From assembly GCA_964577715.1 (NCBI GenBank), contig CAZOAA010000051.1:1-7176 (forward strand): a stretch of DNA of 7,176 nucleotides. Reading direction: 5' to 3'. A program made the position numbers and the translations under genes. The DNA is from SUP05 sp964577715. Lineage in GTDB: Bacteria; Pseudomonadota; Gammaproteobacteria; PS1; Pseudothioglobaceae. The notes below the pieces were generated by a model. That model saw nothing but the letters and a program-made list of their open reading frames with translations, did no database searches and was not told where the DNA came from. The stretch's first letter is position 1. Every line of letters begins with the position of its first letter. This document shows positions 1-5,732 of this stretch, piece after piece.

Positions 1-49
1 AGCATTCATAATGCTGGGGTCGGTGGTTCAAGTCCACCCATAACCACCA
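1..49 (+). tRNA. 3' part of elongator tRNA-Met (CAT)
   Basis: This is the 3' portion of a tRNA; its 5' part lies left of the window. I read the anticodon loop TTCATAA at 5-11 with anticodon CAT at 7-9, stem strand TGCTG at 12-16 (pairing with AGCA at 1-4), variable region GGGTC at 17-21, T stem GGTGG/CCACC at 22-26 and 34-38, T loop TTCAAGT at 27-33, acceptor strand CATAACC at 39-45, discriminator A46 and an encoded CCA at 47-49. The TCATAAT and TGGGGTC signature matches gammaproteobacterial elongator tRNA-Met rather than initiator. Because bases 1-4 complete the anticodon stem, this copy belongs to the functional gene. Confidence 0.9.
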
Positions 50-52
50 TAT
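5..52 (+). repeat. attL core: 48-bp direct repeat in the tRNA 3' end
   Basis: Bases 5-52 are identical to 7128-7175. The repeat starts at the anticodon loop and runs three bases past the CCA. The two copies diverge at once outside it (A4 against T7127; T53 against C7176). A duplicated tRNA 3' end is the usual footprint of a tyrosine-recombinase element, and an integrase lies inside the interval. One repeat plus the interior gives a 7,123-bp unit. Confidence 0.93.
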
Positions 53-96
53 TCTATAAGGCTTTCAGTCTGTTATCTATATCAATAAAAAACTTC

Positions 97-115
97 GGGA
101 TTACTCTGGGATTAC
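97..115 (+). promoter_or_regulatory. Left-arm integrase site candidate: GGGATTAC pair
   Basis: GGGATTAC occurs at 97-104 and again at 108-115, an 11-bp period, about 45 bp inside attL. A near copy of the same pair, with the same spacing and orientation, is at 6977-6995 near attR. Arm-type binding sites for the N-terminal domain of tyrosine integrases are typically short repeats spaced about one helical turn apart, so this is a good candidate. The binding role is inferred. Confidence 0.55.
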
Positions 116-259
116 GGTTTATTTTATTTGTATATGTGCACCCCACCCCCCCAAACACTACTTTACTCTCTATACATAAGGTTAACCCCACACATCGGAG
201 GGGAAAAATTATTTTTGGGAGGATTTTGAGATACAATGATTCATTATGAATGAAAGGAT
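116..259. other. Non-coding left end with C7 tract
   Basis: This stretch lies between the left-arm repeats and the first cargo gene and holds no convincing gene. It contains a C4-A-C7 tract at 141-152. A weak CCCC/GGGG hairpin at about 186-204, followed by A/T-rich sequence, could stop tRNA read-through, but the stem is only four pairs. A possible -10 box TACAAT is at 232-237, without a clear -35, and could serve the gene starting at 272. The leftward 60-codon frame across 54-236 has no ribosome site or family resemblance. Confidence 0.4.
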
Positions 260-271
260 AGGCGGTTCTGA

Positions 272-912
272 ATGGTTTTTTTATAGCGCTATTTTTATAT
301 TTAGCCGCTATTCTTTTTTATATTGCTTTTGAAGATTACTTGGAAATTGCTATACCGTTTTTCGTAATTGTATTTATATGGCATGTAGTTGCTGAGTTAA
401 AAAATAAAAGATCCAAATCTTCATACATAGCTACAAAGGTAAATCAAAAAGATATTCCCAAGATCTATACAACATCAAAAAATAAACCCTATAAGCACAA
501 AAATACTCTTATTAGAATTCTTAAAGATAAAGGTTTGTATGAAAAGTATAAAGTGGCTAAGGTCGACTATGGATGGGTTGGAGTATTAAAAGGCGTTTGT
601 ATAAACAAAACAAGACCTGAATTAATAGAGGAGAATTTGAATATTTATAACTTTTTGGATAGGAATTTTGACTTGTTTGAAATAGATTCAGAGTTATTTT
701 CTACTAATATAAACAATATAAATGATCAGAGTAGGCAAAAAAATATAAACAAAAAAATGCGAGATATTCTAAAAAAGAATGGAATGCATGATAATGATAT
801 AGACATGTACATTGTTTGTGGTACTTCTTCTACAGAGCAGTATGTACTGGATCATTTTTTAAATGAAACAATAAAATACAATTGTGAAAAAAAACGCACT
901 CTTAAAGTTTAG
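272..912 (+). CDS. Small two-helix membrane protein, ATG out of frame (slip at T7)
   Basis: I do not recognise the family. The long frame is open from 262 to the stop at 910-912, but its only in-frame starts are CTG at 268 and TTG at 340; TTG would cut off the first membrane helix. ATG 272 has a good Shine-Dalgarno (AGGCGG at 260-265, 6-base spacing) but in its own frame reads only four codons to a TAG at 284. A -1 slip on T TTT TTA (277-283) joins ATG to the long frame and gives 213 residues. That product has two hydrophobic helices at about residues 2-20 and 26-41, then a Lys/Asn-rich soluble domain of about 170 residues with no motif I can name. It could be a programmed frameshift, a phase-variable gene, a one-base assembly error (T8 would restore the frame) or early decay. 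The last 11 bp overlap the convergent regulator gene. Confidence 0.6.
277..311 (+). promoter_or_regulatory. Slippery heptamer with following stem-loop
   Basis: T TTT TTA at 277-283 fits the X XXY YYZ pattern in the frame of ATG 272 and is followed directly by the zero-frame stop TAG at 284-286. A stem-loop follows: 283-288 pairs with 306-311, then 289-291 pairs with 302-304, with C305 bulged and a 10-base A/T loop. Nine pairs in all. The stem begins closer to the heptamer than the 5-9 base spacer usual for -1 frameshift signals, so the function is uncertain. Confidence 0.35.
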
Positions 913-1147
913 CCTTGTCCATTAACACCACCACGGGAGTCGTCAAAGCATCAGATATGCGCTTGATATTGATGAGTGCTATGTTGTGTTCACCCCTCTC
1001 TACGCCACCCATATAAGAACGATCAATGCCAGCAAGTTCTGCTAGTGATTCTTGAGATATTCCCTTATCAGAGCGTATAGATCGTACTGCATTACCAAAG
1101 TCAATAAGTTCTTGATGTTCTGAAGAGTTTTTATATGGTCTTGCCAT
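902..1147 (-). CDS. XRE-family helix-turn-helix regulator
   Basis: This 81-aa protein is essentially a single XRE/Cro-CI-type DNA-binding domain. The HTH lies at about residues 29-52, with GISQESLAELAGI as the first helix pair and RSYMGGVERGE as the recognition helix and following turn. It resembles the small regulators of restriction-modification controllers and mobile islands. It should act as a dimeric repressor, or an activator/repressor, in the cytoplasm. It is divergent from the 1226 gene, and the 1148-1225 gap is its likely operator region. There is no clear Shine-Dalgarno before the ATG. A TATCAT -10-like box (1160-1155) lies only 7 bases from it, so a leaderless message is possible. 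By eye the gene is clearly richer in GC than its neighbours, suggesting a separate origin. The 3' end overlaps the convergent gene by 11 bp. Confidence 0.85.
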   Translation of the reverse strand: MARPYKNSSEHQELIDFGNAVRSIRSDKGISQESLAELAGIDRSYMGGVERGEHNIALINIKRISDALTTPVVVLMDKAKL

Positions 1148-1170
1148 ACAAAAGATGATAGGTCTATAAT
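1141..1170 (+). promoter_or_regulatory. Sigma70-like promoter for the cargo row
   Basis: TTGCCA at 1141-1146 (five of six to the -35 consensus), an 18-bp spacer and a perfect TATAAT at 1165-1170 predict a start near 1177 and a leader of about 50 bases to ATG 1226. The -35 box overlaps the start codon of the divergent regulator gene, so the two promoters are physically intertwined. Confidence 0.65.
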
Positions 1171-1182
1171 TAATATAACACC
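1161..1182. promoter_or_regulatory. Candidate operator over the cargo -10 box
   Basis: An imperfect dyad centred at 1171.5 has outer arms GGT (1161-1163) and ACC (1180-1182) and the inner palindrome ATTAAT (1169-1174); 7 of 11 positions pair. It covers the TATAAT box of the rightward promoter, where binding by the adjacent XRE protein would block transcription. A second GGG/CCC dyad (1185-1187, 1196-1198) is centred 20 bp further on but is weak. Assignment to this regulator rests on position only. Confidence 0.3.
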
Positions 1183-1225
1183 ACGGGATATAGTACCCAT
1201 TTATTTAATTTGATAAGGTTGTTAT

Positions 1226-1843
1226 ATGAACAAGAAATTCTTTTTTTGGATTATAGTTTTGCTTATACCTGTATTGCTAGTGCCACCATTTGCTCTACAT
1301 GTAAGCAAGTTCGGTACAGTGGGAATTCAGCATGCATTTATAACTGATCCACCGAATTTTTCTGAAGGGATAAGTGCATCAACACTGCTTGTTGAAATAT
1401 TAGCAGTATTGTTAATTGCTTTTGTATTGTCAAAGTTAAAAATTAAAGGAGTTAAGGTTGAGGGTGTTAAACAAATTTTCAAGAACATACTAATCTTGTC
1501 GATTGTTTTTATTATTGGTTTGTTTGCAGTAAGTGAAATAATCAAATATCAAAGAAACGAAATTCAGAGAGTTGAGATTGATGAAACATCATATAAAAAA
1601 GGATATGAAGAGGGTTATAAAAAAAGAAAGATCATTGATAGCGGATCTCTTGACCCGTTAAAGTTTGGCTTTACTCAAGAAGAAATTGATATGTATAAGA
1701 TTAGAGAACTTGAGAAAACAATTAAGATGTTTATTGATGCTGGGGCTTTTAAAGAAGAGATAAAGGCATCCAAGGATTTTAAAGAATTAGAAAAATTGAA
1801 AAAGTCTTTGGGTATTAAACCAATATATGTATTTCCAAAGTAA
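1226..1843 (+). CDS. Three-helix membrane protein with charged C-terminal domain
   Basis: I do not recognise this 205-aa protein. It begins with a short positive tail (MNKK) and a hydrophobic helix at about residues 5-26 that could be a signal anchor. Further helices are at about 53-71 and 85-107. The remaining ~100 residues are soluble and rich in Lys and Glu, with KKGYEEGYKK near residues 124-133 and probable helices beyond. By the positive-inside rule this tail is probably cytoplasmic. The start is supported by AAGG at 1215-1218, 7 bases before the ATG. It is the first gene of the rightward row. The next gene follows after 9 bp with hardly any ribosome site of its own, so the two are probably co-translated and may form one membrane complex. 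A function cannot be read from the sequence. Confidence 0.8.
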   Translation: MNKKFFFWIIVLLIPVLLVPPFALHVSKFGTVGIQHAFITDPPNFSEGISASTLLVEILAVLLIAFVLSKLKIKGVKVEGVKQIFKNILILSIVFIIGLFAVSEIIKYQRNEIQRVEIDETSYKKGYEEGYKKRKIIDSGSLDPLKFGFTQEEIDMYKIRELEKTIKMFIDAGAFKEEIKASKDFKELEKLKKSLGIKPIYVFPK

Positions 1844-1852
1844 TAATAATTA

Positions 1853-3349
1853 ATGAAAATTTTACTAATTGATTGGAATAGGGTTGCTAGGGGTGATAAG
1901 TTAGTACGCTTTCCTGTTAGTATTGGTTTAGCCAGAGAGTTATTTGGCAACAGTGCTGGAGAATGGAAGAACAAGTCGTTTCAAGAAAAATATGAAGATA
2001 AGTTAAATACCATATTTAAAAATATGATTAGGTCTGGTATTGAATTCTTTGCACCAGGTGGTAGTGAATTTAGACGATTGTTAACCATGTTGGAGTGGTC
2101 TTATATAAAGAAAAGTAACTTTCCAGAGTGTAATTCAAAGTATTTCACAGAATATTATGAGAAGTATGAAGAGACTTACAAACTTGATCCAGAGTTATTT
2201 GAATATTTATATGATGAGTATTACCAATACTTTAAAGAAAATTATATATTTGAAGTTAATAATGATGTTCAACGATTAATTGATCGTAAGCCTGATGATT
2301 GGGAATTAGGTGTTTTTTCTGATGATCGAACTAAGAATGAATTAGACATAATTTTAGATGAACTTAAATCTACTGGAAATTATGGTGATATATTCAATTT
2401 AAGGTTTGGTTCTAATTCTCCTGTTTATATATTCTCAGATGTGCCTGATACTAAAGATATTGTATTTCCAGATGAGTTTGTGGATAAAGCAATTAATCAG
2501 TTTGACAGTAAAGATTCAAGTATCTTTCTATTGTACGAGTCTCCATCTCCAAGAGAGCATATAAGTTCTGATATTCAACATTCCCTTCTTAGTGAAGGCG
2601 ACTTAATAGACAGGTTTGATTTTGATAATCCTGGTGTATTGCTAGAGGCAGATAGTTCTTATCAAGCAGAAGAAGAGCCAAAAGAAGAAGTAGAGTCTGA
2701 GCAGTTAGAGCGAGACAATCTCGGCTCTATATGGTGTAATTTACAGAAGGCAAACATCTCACATTCAAGTTGGAATATTGGACAAAAGCCTCATTATTGG
2801 CATAATTATAGAATTACTCATGATATTCCTGAAAGTGAAACATTGCTAAGCCATGCTTATCCTGATGATATTGTGAAGCGTTATAGGAAGTGGCAGAATG
2901 AAAATAATTCAATTGATCGTGGATCGGAACATGGTGTAGTTAAAGAATACAAAGAGTTGCCTTTATTAGAAAAGTTTATTGCCAATAAGTTCCCTATAAC
3001 AGTAAAAATTAAAGATATTGGCGAGATGATTGTTGGCTATTCATTCATATTGTCCGCTATTGTAGGGATTCCTATGGGTATATTGCAATTGTTTGATGTT
3101 ATAAACTACAATGATTACAAATACATACTTAAGATATTAATAGCGCCTGCGGCAATTGGTATTATCATTTATCCTTCTACATTATTCTTGTTAATGCTCG
3201 CTTCAGTACCAGTAGAGTTAATTAACAGTTATTATAGAAAAAGGAATCTTGGTTTAAGCGCATCTGAAGCAGTTGTTAAAATTTTAAAACAAACTATTAT
3301 GTGGATTGTTATATTGGTAATTGGTTATTATATTTTTGGATCTAGATAA
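1853..3349 (+). CDS. HAD-like N-terminal part plus C-terminal membrane anchor, unknown role
   Basis: This is the largest cargo protein (498 aa). The N-terminal ~240 residues show a faint HAD-hydrolase outline: KILLIDWN at 2-9 where the nucleophile motif would sit (D7, with N9 instead of the second Asp); GVFSDD at 153-158 as a motif II-like strand ending in Ser; and IFLLYES at 224-230 where motif IV normally has an Asp, here E229. The motif III Lys is not obvious near 204-206. If the match is right, the enzyme is altered or inactive. Next come an acidic linker (about 272-288) and a Trp/His/Tyr-rich stretch (294-347). Three hydrophobic segments at about 391-414, 425-455 and 473-495 anchor the C-terminus. 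It starts 9 bp after the upstream gene with almost no Shine-Dalgarno, which suggests coupling. The HAD assignment is tentative, the membrane topology much firmer. Confidence 0.8.
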   Translation: MKILLIDWNRVARGDKLVRFPVSIGLARELFGNSAGEWKNKSFQEKYEDKLNTIFKNMIRSGIEFFAPGGSEFRRLLTMLEWSYIKKSNFPECNSKYFTEYYEKYEETYKLDPELFEYLYDEYYQYFKENYIFEVNNDVQRLIDRKPDDWELGVFSDDRTKNELDIILDELKSTGNYGDIFNLRFGSNSPVYIFSDVPDTKDIVFPDEFVDKAINQFDSKDSSIFLLYESPSPREHISSDIQHSLLSEGDLIDRFDFDNPGVLLEADSSYQAEEEPKEEVESEQLERDNLGSIWCNLQKANISHSSWNIGQKPHYWHNYRITHDIPESETLLSHAYPDDIVKRYRKWQNENNSIDRGSEHGVVKEYKELPLLEKFIANKFPITVKIKDIGEMIVGYSFILSAIVGIPMGILQLFDVINYNDYKYILKILIAPAAIGIIIYPSTLFLLMLASVPVELINSYYRKRNLGLSASEAVVKILKQTIMWIVILVIGYYIFGSR

Positions 3350-3360
3350 TTTAGTGTGAT

Positions 3361-3879
3361 ATGAATAATTTTATTGAGAATCAAATAAGAATAAGGTCGA
3401 CCCAATTTAATAAACTAGAAGAGTATGTTGAGGCTAAGGGTGTTGTTGAGAAAGCAGGACAGACAGCAGGCAATCTAATAAGAGTTTGTAAATTTCCAAT
3501 CCATGAGTATGAAGATATTAAAGGCGATGGCGTTGCCGAGATATCTATCGTTGGCAAGTCTAATCACTATGTAGGACTATCTTTAAAACAAAGCAAGGGT
3601 TGCGCTCCTGGAACAGATACATTCTTTATCTGCCCTGACTGCAGTAAACGATATAGATACTTATATCTGCTACCAAGAGGATTGACATGTTCTTCATGTG
3701 CAGGACTGTATTATGAGGCTTCTCCGCAACGGGCTGCAAGAGGATTAATAATAGCCAGACACTTGCGTGCTAGACACGGATTAGAGCGAGATAATCTTAA
3801 ACCCAAGTACATGCATCATAAAACCTTTAACAGGCTTGTATCACGCTTACATACACTTGAAAGTAACCTGTTTACTTAG
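3361..3879 (+). CDS. Small zinc-ribbon protein of mobile elements
   Basis: The 172-aa protein carries a four-Cys zinc ribbon, CPDC at residues 91-94 and CSSC at 110-113, with KRYRYLYLLPRG between them and GLYYEA straight after. That arrangement (CPxC, R-rich, LYL, CxxC, GLxYE) matches a recurrent uncharacterised family of plasmids and integrative elements in proteobacteria. A basic helix (about 123-140, RAARGLIIARHLRARHG) follows and may contact nucleic acid. The N-terminal 80 residues look like an alpha/beta domain I cannot name. It starts 11 bp after the 498-aa gene on the same strand with a poor ribosome site, so it is probably the last gene of the same transcript. Its GC content looks higher than that of the two genes before it, so it may be backbone rather than cargo. 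Confidence 0.75.
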   Translation: MNNFIENQIRIRSTQFNKLEEYVEAKGVVEKAGQTAGNLIRVCKFPIHEYEDIKGDGVAEISIVGKSNHYVGLSLKQSKGCAPGTDTFFICPDCSKRYRYLYLLPRGLTCSSCAGLYYEASPQRAARGLIIARHLRARHGLERDNLKPKYMHHKTFNRLVSRLHTLESNLFT

Positions 3880-4144
3880 CAGTAGGTTTACGAAATCCTT
3901 GTGCATTCTGCTGTGAGGGTTAAGGTTGTCTACACTCACACGCTCGCTTGGTACTCCGCACTCTAATATTGACTAATATATATGGCTTATCCTATGTAGG
4001 TGTTTAATAAATGGTGTGGTACTGAACTTGAATAGCCCTATTTTCTAAACCTATTATTATGATAATTGCCTACTTTATAAGCAGTGCTTGTGCAGTTATT
4101 GGGGTTATTTTTTACAAATAGGTTTAAATACTGGTAATGGTTTT
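3880..4144. other. Convergent non-coding region with repeats, possible origin
   Basis: No gene fits in these 265 bp between the two convergent halves. TAGGTTTA occurs at 3883-3890 and 4119-4126 and inverted at 4046-4053; the last two lie within a perfect 10-bp inverted repeat (TAAACCTATT 4046-4055, AATAGGTTTA 4117-4126) with 61 bp between. CTAATAT is repeated at 3963-3969 and 3973-3979, 10 bp apart. TGTGAG/CTCACA (3912-3917, 3935-3940) can form a hairpin. T-runs near 4141-4152 lack a strong stem, so no clear terminator is visible. A repeat-rich A/T region beside a small winged-helix-like gene could be a replication origin. That is inference. Confidence 0.4.
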
Positions 4145-4666
4145 TTAATTTTTATCATGCTGTACATTTGCTTTTTTTATATCTTTTTTATACTGTGACT
4201 TTATCTGTTTAGTATTTTTAGGATGAGGATGTCCACCTTTAACAAAGTAAACCTTTGGATCTTTCCCAATTGCTAAATGCGTAAATCGATAGCAGTTCTT
4301 TTTAAGGTCGATAAAGTCATCAACCGATGCCCATGTTAGGGCATATAGGTGTGACATTTTTCTGCCATCAAAACTCTTGCCACCATAAGCGTTAAAATCA
4401 ATAAAACCCTTCTCGTATAGTTCATTTCTTGCCCTGTACATTGTGGTATTTGACTTAAAATATTCTTTTAATACAGAGTGTGTAATAGTTAAATCACCGT
4501 TATTTTTCCCTTTGTATTGATATGCAAGGTGTACTAATAGTTTTACAGCATTCCCGCTTAATGACTTAAATGCATCTTCCTCCACTATCCACCTAGGTAT
4601 TCCTGCAAAATTTATTGCTTTTTCTTTTCTTTTGCCTTTATTTCTAGACATGCTATTTACACTCAC
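4145..4666 (-). CDS. Small winged-helix-like island protein (possible initiator or regulator)
   Basis: The frame opens at GTG 4666 (173 aa), but ATG 4651 (168 aa, starting MSRNKGK) is the better start: it lies one base after the alpA-like stop, with AGGTGA about 11 bases upstream. The protein matches the pattern of a common short family of proteobacterial islands and phages: basic N-terminus, a FAGIPRWIVEEDAFKSLSG segment, then AVKLLVHLAYQYKGKNNGDL, a winged-helix-like region (ITHSVLKEYFKSNTTMYRARNELYEKGFI, residues about 60-90) and a closing LYALTW motif near 108-113. The C-terminal 40 residues are Lys-rich. Such proteins are predicted DNA-binding and sit beside alpA-like genes. A replication-initiation role is possible but not proven. 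Confidence 0.7.
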   Translation of the reverse strand: MSVNSMSRNKGKRKEKAINFAGIPRWIVEEDAFKSLSGNAVKLLVHLAYQYKGKNNGDLTITHSVLKEYFKSNTTMYRARNELYEKGFIDFNAYGGKSFDGRKMSHLYALTWASVDDFIDLKKNCYRFTHLAIGKDPKVYFVKGGHPHPKNTKQIKSQYKKDIKKANVQHDKN

Positions 4667-4850
4667 CTGTATGGTTGAATGTGTGTGTCTCTATGTATGC
4701 CTCTAGATCAGACTGCTTGTATCTAATTAGTCGACCAACTTTGATATAGGGTATGTGTATTCCAGTGCCACGACTTCTGCTATTTGCTAAAGACTTGTGA
4801 TCAAGGTTAAGTAGTTCACCTGCTTGTTTTGTGTTGAGTAATCTTTCCAT
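4653..4850 (-). CDS. AlpA-like excisionase/regulator (HTH_17)
   Basis: The 65-aa protein is a single MerR-like winged helix-turn-helix of the AlpA/excisionase type. NTKQAGELLNLDHKSLANSR (about 6-25) is the HTH, PYIKVGRLIRYKQSDLEAYI (34-53) is the wing and last helix, both close to the family pattern. Members either activate integrase genes, as AlpA does, or bend att DNA as recombination directionality factors. In this element it is the only excisionase candidate. The start is firm: AGGAG at 4861-4857 lies 6 bases before the ATG. Its stop is one base from ATG of the next gene, so the two are co-translated. It is separated from the integrase pair by 180 bp with its own promoter candidate. Confidence 0.88.
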   Translation of the reverse strand: MERLLNTKQAGELLNLDHKSLANSRSRGTGIHIPYIKVGRLIRYKQSDLEAYIETHTFNHTGECK

Positions 4851-4884
4851 TTTCTTCTCCTAGTAGTAATTAAAAACAACTTGG

Positions 4885-4912
4885 GTTATCGCTGGATGTA
4901 TCCAGTCCACAA
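4885..4912 (-). promoter_or_regulatory. Promoter with palindromic operator for the alpA-like gene
   Basis: On the minus strand TTGTGG (4912-4907) and GATAAC (4890-4885) form a modest -35/-10 pair with a 16-bp spacer. The spacer is almost filled by a perfect palindrome, CTGGAT-GT-ATCCAG at 4892-4905. A repressor or MerR-like activator site placed between the boxes is a classic control layout. The protein that binds is unknown; the AlpA-like protein itself is a natural candidate. Confidence 0.4.
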
Positions 4913-4956
4913 GTGTTAATAAATATACAATTTACAACTATTGAAGAGGGTAATTG

Positions 4957-5032
4957 GTGTGCTATTGATATACTCTAAAGACCCTTTTGTTAAAGGATTT
5001 GTTTGTGCTGTTTGTGTGCTATTGTGCTGTTT
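4957..5032. repeat. TGTGCT short-repeat cluster
   Basis: GTGTGCTATTG occurs at 4957-4967 and 5014-5024, and TTGTGCTGTTT at 5003-5013 and 5022-5032. All share the core TGTGCT, present at 4958, 5004, 5015 and 5023 in the same orientation. The cluster spans the end of the 233-aa gene and the gap before the alpA-like promoter. A small CCTTT/AAAGG hairpin (4983-4996) lies within it. The repeats could be iterons or binding sites for an element protein. Confidence 0.45.
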
Positions 5033-5732
5033 AATGAAAATCTGGGTAATCTTTCAGGTTTTTTGTACGAATGGTGCTGGGTTTTCTGCTTATCTGATGT
5101 TTCTTTTTTAGCACTTCTGAAACCTCAATAGATAACCAATCTTTTGTTACATTTGGATATTTATTTATGATGTCTCCAGCAGTGTGATTAATTAGTTTTT
5201 GTAATTCAATTGTTGCTGGCCTGTGCTTAATTCCACTAGAGGGCATAATAATTTTTTCTACAAATTTTGCATCAATAGACCACTCAATAAACTCTTTGGT
5301 GTTGATCGAATCACTGTCTTTGTATTTTCGAAATAGAAATCTGTTTTCTTCAGTTTTATTGAACTCATATTCAATGCTGCATTTGTCTATTTTTGTCTCA
5401 ATATTACTATTAGACAGATCTATGCGTAGAAGTCTATCTGTGAATTCGATAGGAATCCCTAGTAGTAAACATAATGCCTCGTTGTATGACAAAACTTCCA
5501 TGTCTATTGCTCTACGCCATTGCCTATATGAACCCATCCTGTCGATGTGATCATTGTGTAATTGGCTGTCAATATATTGAATATTTATCCATAATTCGTT
5601 GATTTCATCATTAGAGCAATCCTCATCATGGAAAATTTTGTCTTCTTTCTTGAGTTTAAGTGATTGTTCTAAACTATGAATAAACTTAATAGAGCGTTTG
5701 CGCTTAACTAAAGTGTATGTAATATCGGTCAT
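5031..5732 (-). CDS. Integrase-coupled protein of unknown function
   Basis: This 233-aa soluble protein has no family I can name with confidence. Its ATG (5732-5730) overlaps the integrase TGA (5731-5729) as ATGA, so translation is coupled and both come from one message. No signal peptide or membrane helix is seen. The N-terminus is basic (KRKRS at 10-14). The middle has WRRAIDMEVLSYNEALCLLL (about 72-91) followed by GIP, resembling the Trp-containing EA-LLG segments of accessory proteins in phages and islands. The C-terminal ~60 residues (KDWLSIEVSEVLKKKHQI, then RKPSTIRTK) look like a helix-turn-helix-type module. The coupling suggests a role in recombination control or integrase regulation, which is inference. 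The stop codon falls in the TGTGCT repeat cluster. Confidence 0.75.
   Translation of the reverse strand: MTDITYTLVKRKRSIKFIHSLEQSLKLKKEDKIFHDEDCSNDEINELWINIQYIDSQLHNDHIDRMGSYRQWRRAIDMEVLSYNEALCLLLGIPIEFTDRLLRIDLSNSNIETKIDKCSIEYEFNKTEENRFLFRKYKDSDSINTKEFIEWSIDAKFVEKIIMPSSGIKHRPATIELQKLINHTAGDIINKYPNVTKDWLSIEVSEVLKKKHQISRKPSTIRTKNLKDYPDFH

Noticed and set aside
186..216. Rho-independent terminator with CCCC/GGGG stem
   Set aside because: Only four pairs around a ten-base loop and the following T-run is interrupted; too weak to call.
54..236. Leftward 60-codon open frame next to attL
   Set aside because: It crosses the arm repeats and the C7 tract, has no ribosome site and no family resemblance; its composition looks non-coding.
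1327..1974. Two leftward open frames inside the membrane-protein region
   Set aside because: They are antisense to well-supported genes and show no domain or start signal.
3961..3998. Promoter TTGACT (3969-3974) for a small RNA in the convergent gap
   Set aside because: No acceptable -10 at the right spacing and no clear terminator downstream.
4957..5032. CRISPR array
   Set aside because: Repeats are only 11 bp, spacing is irregular and partly overlapping, and no cas genes are present.
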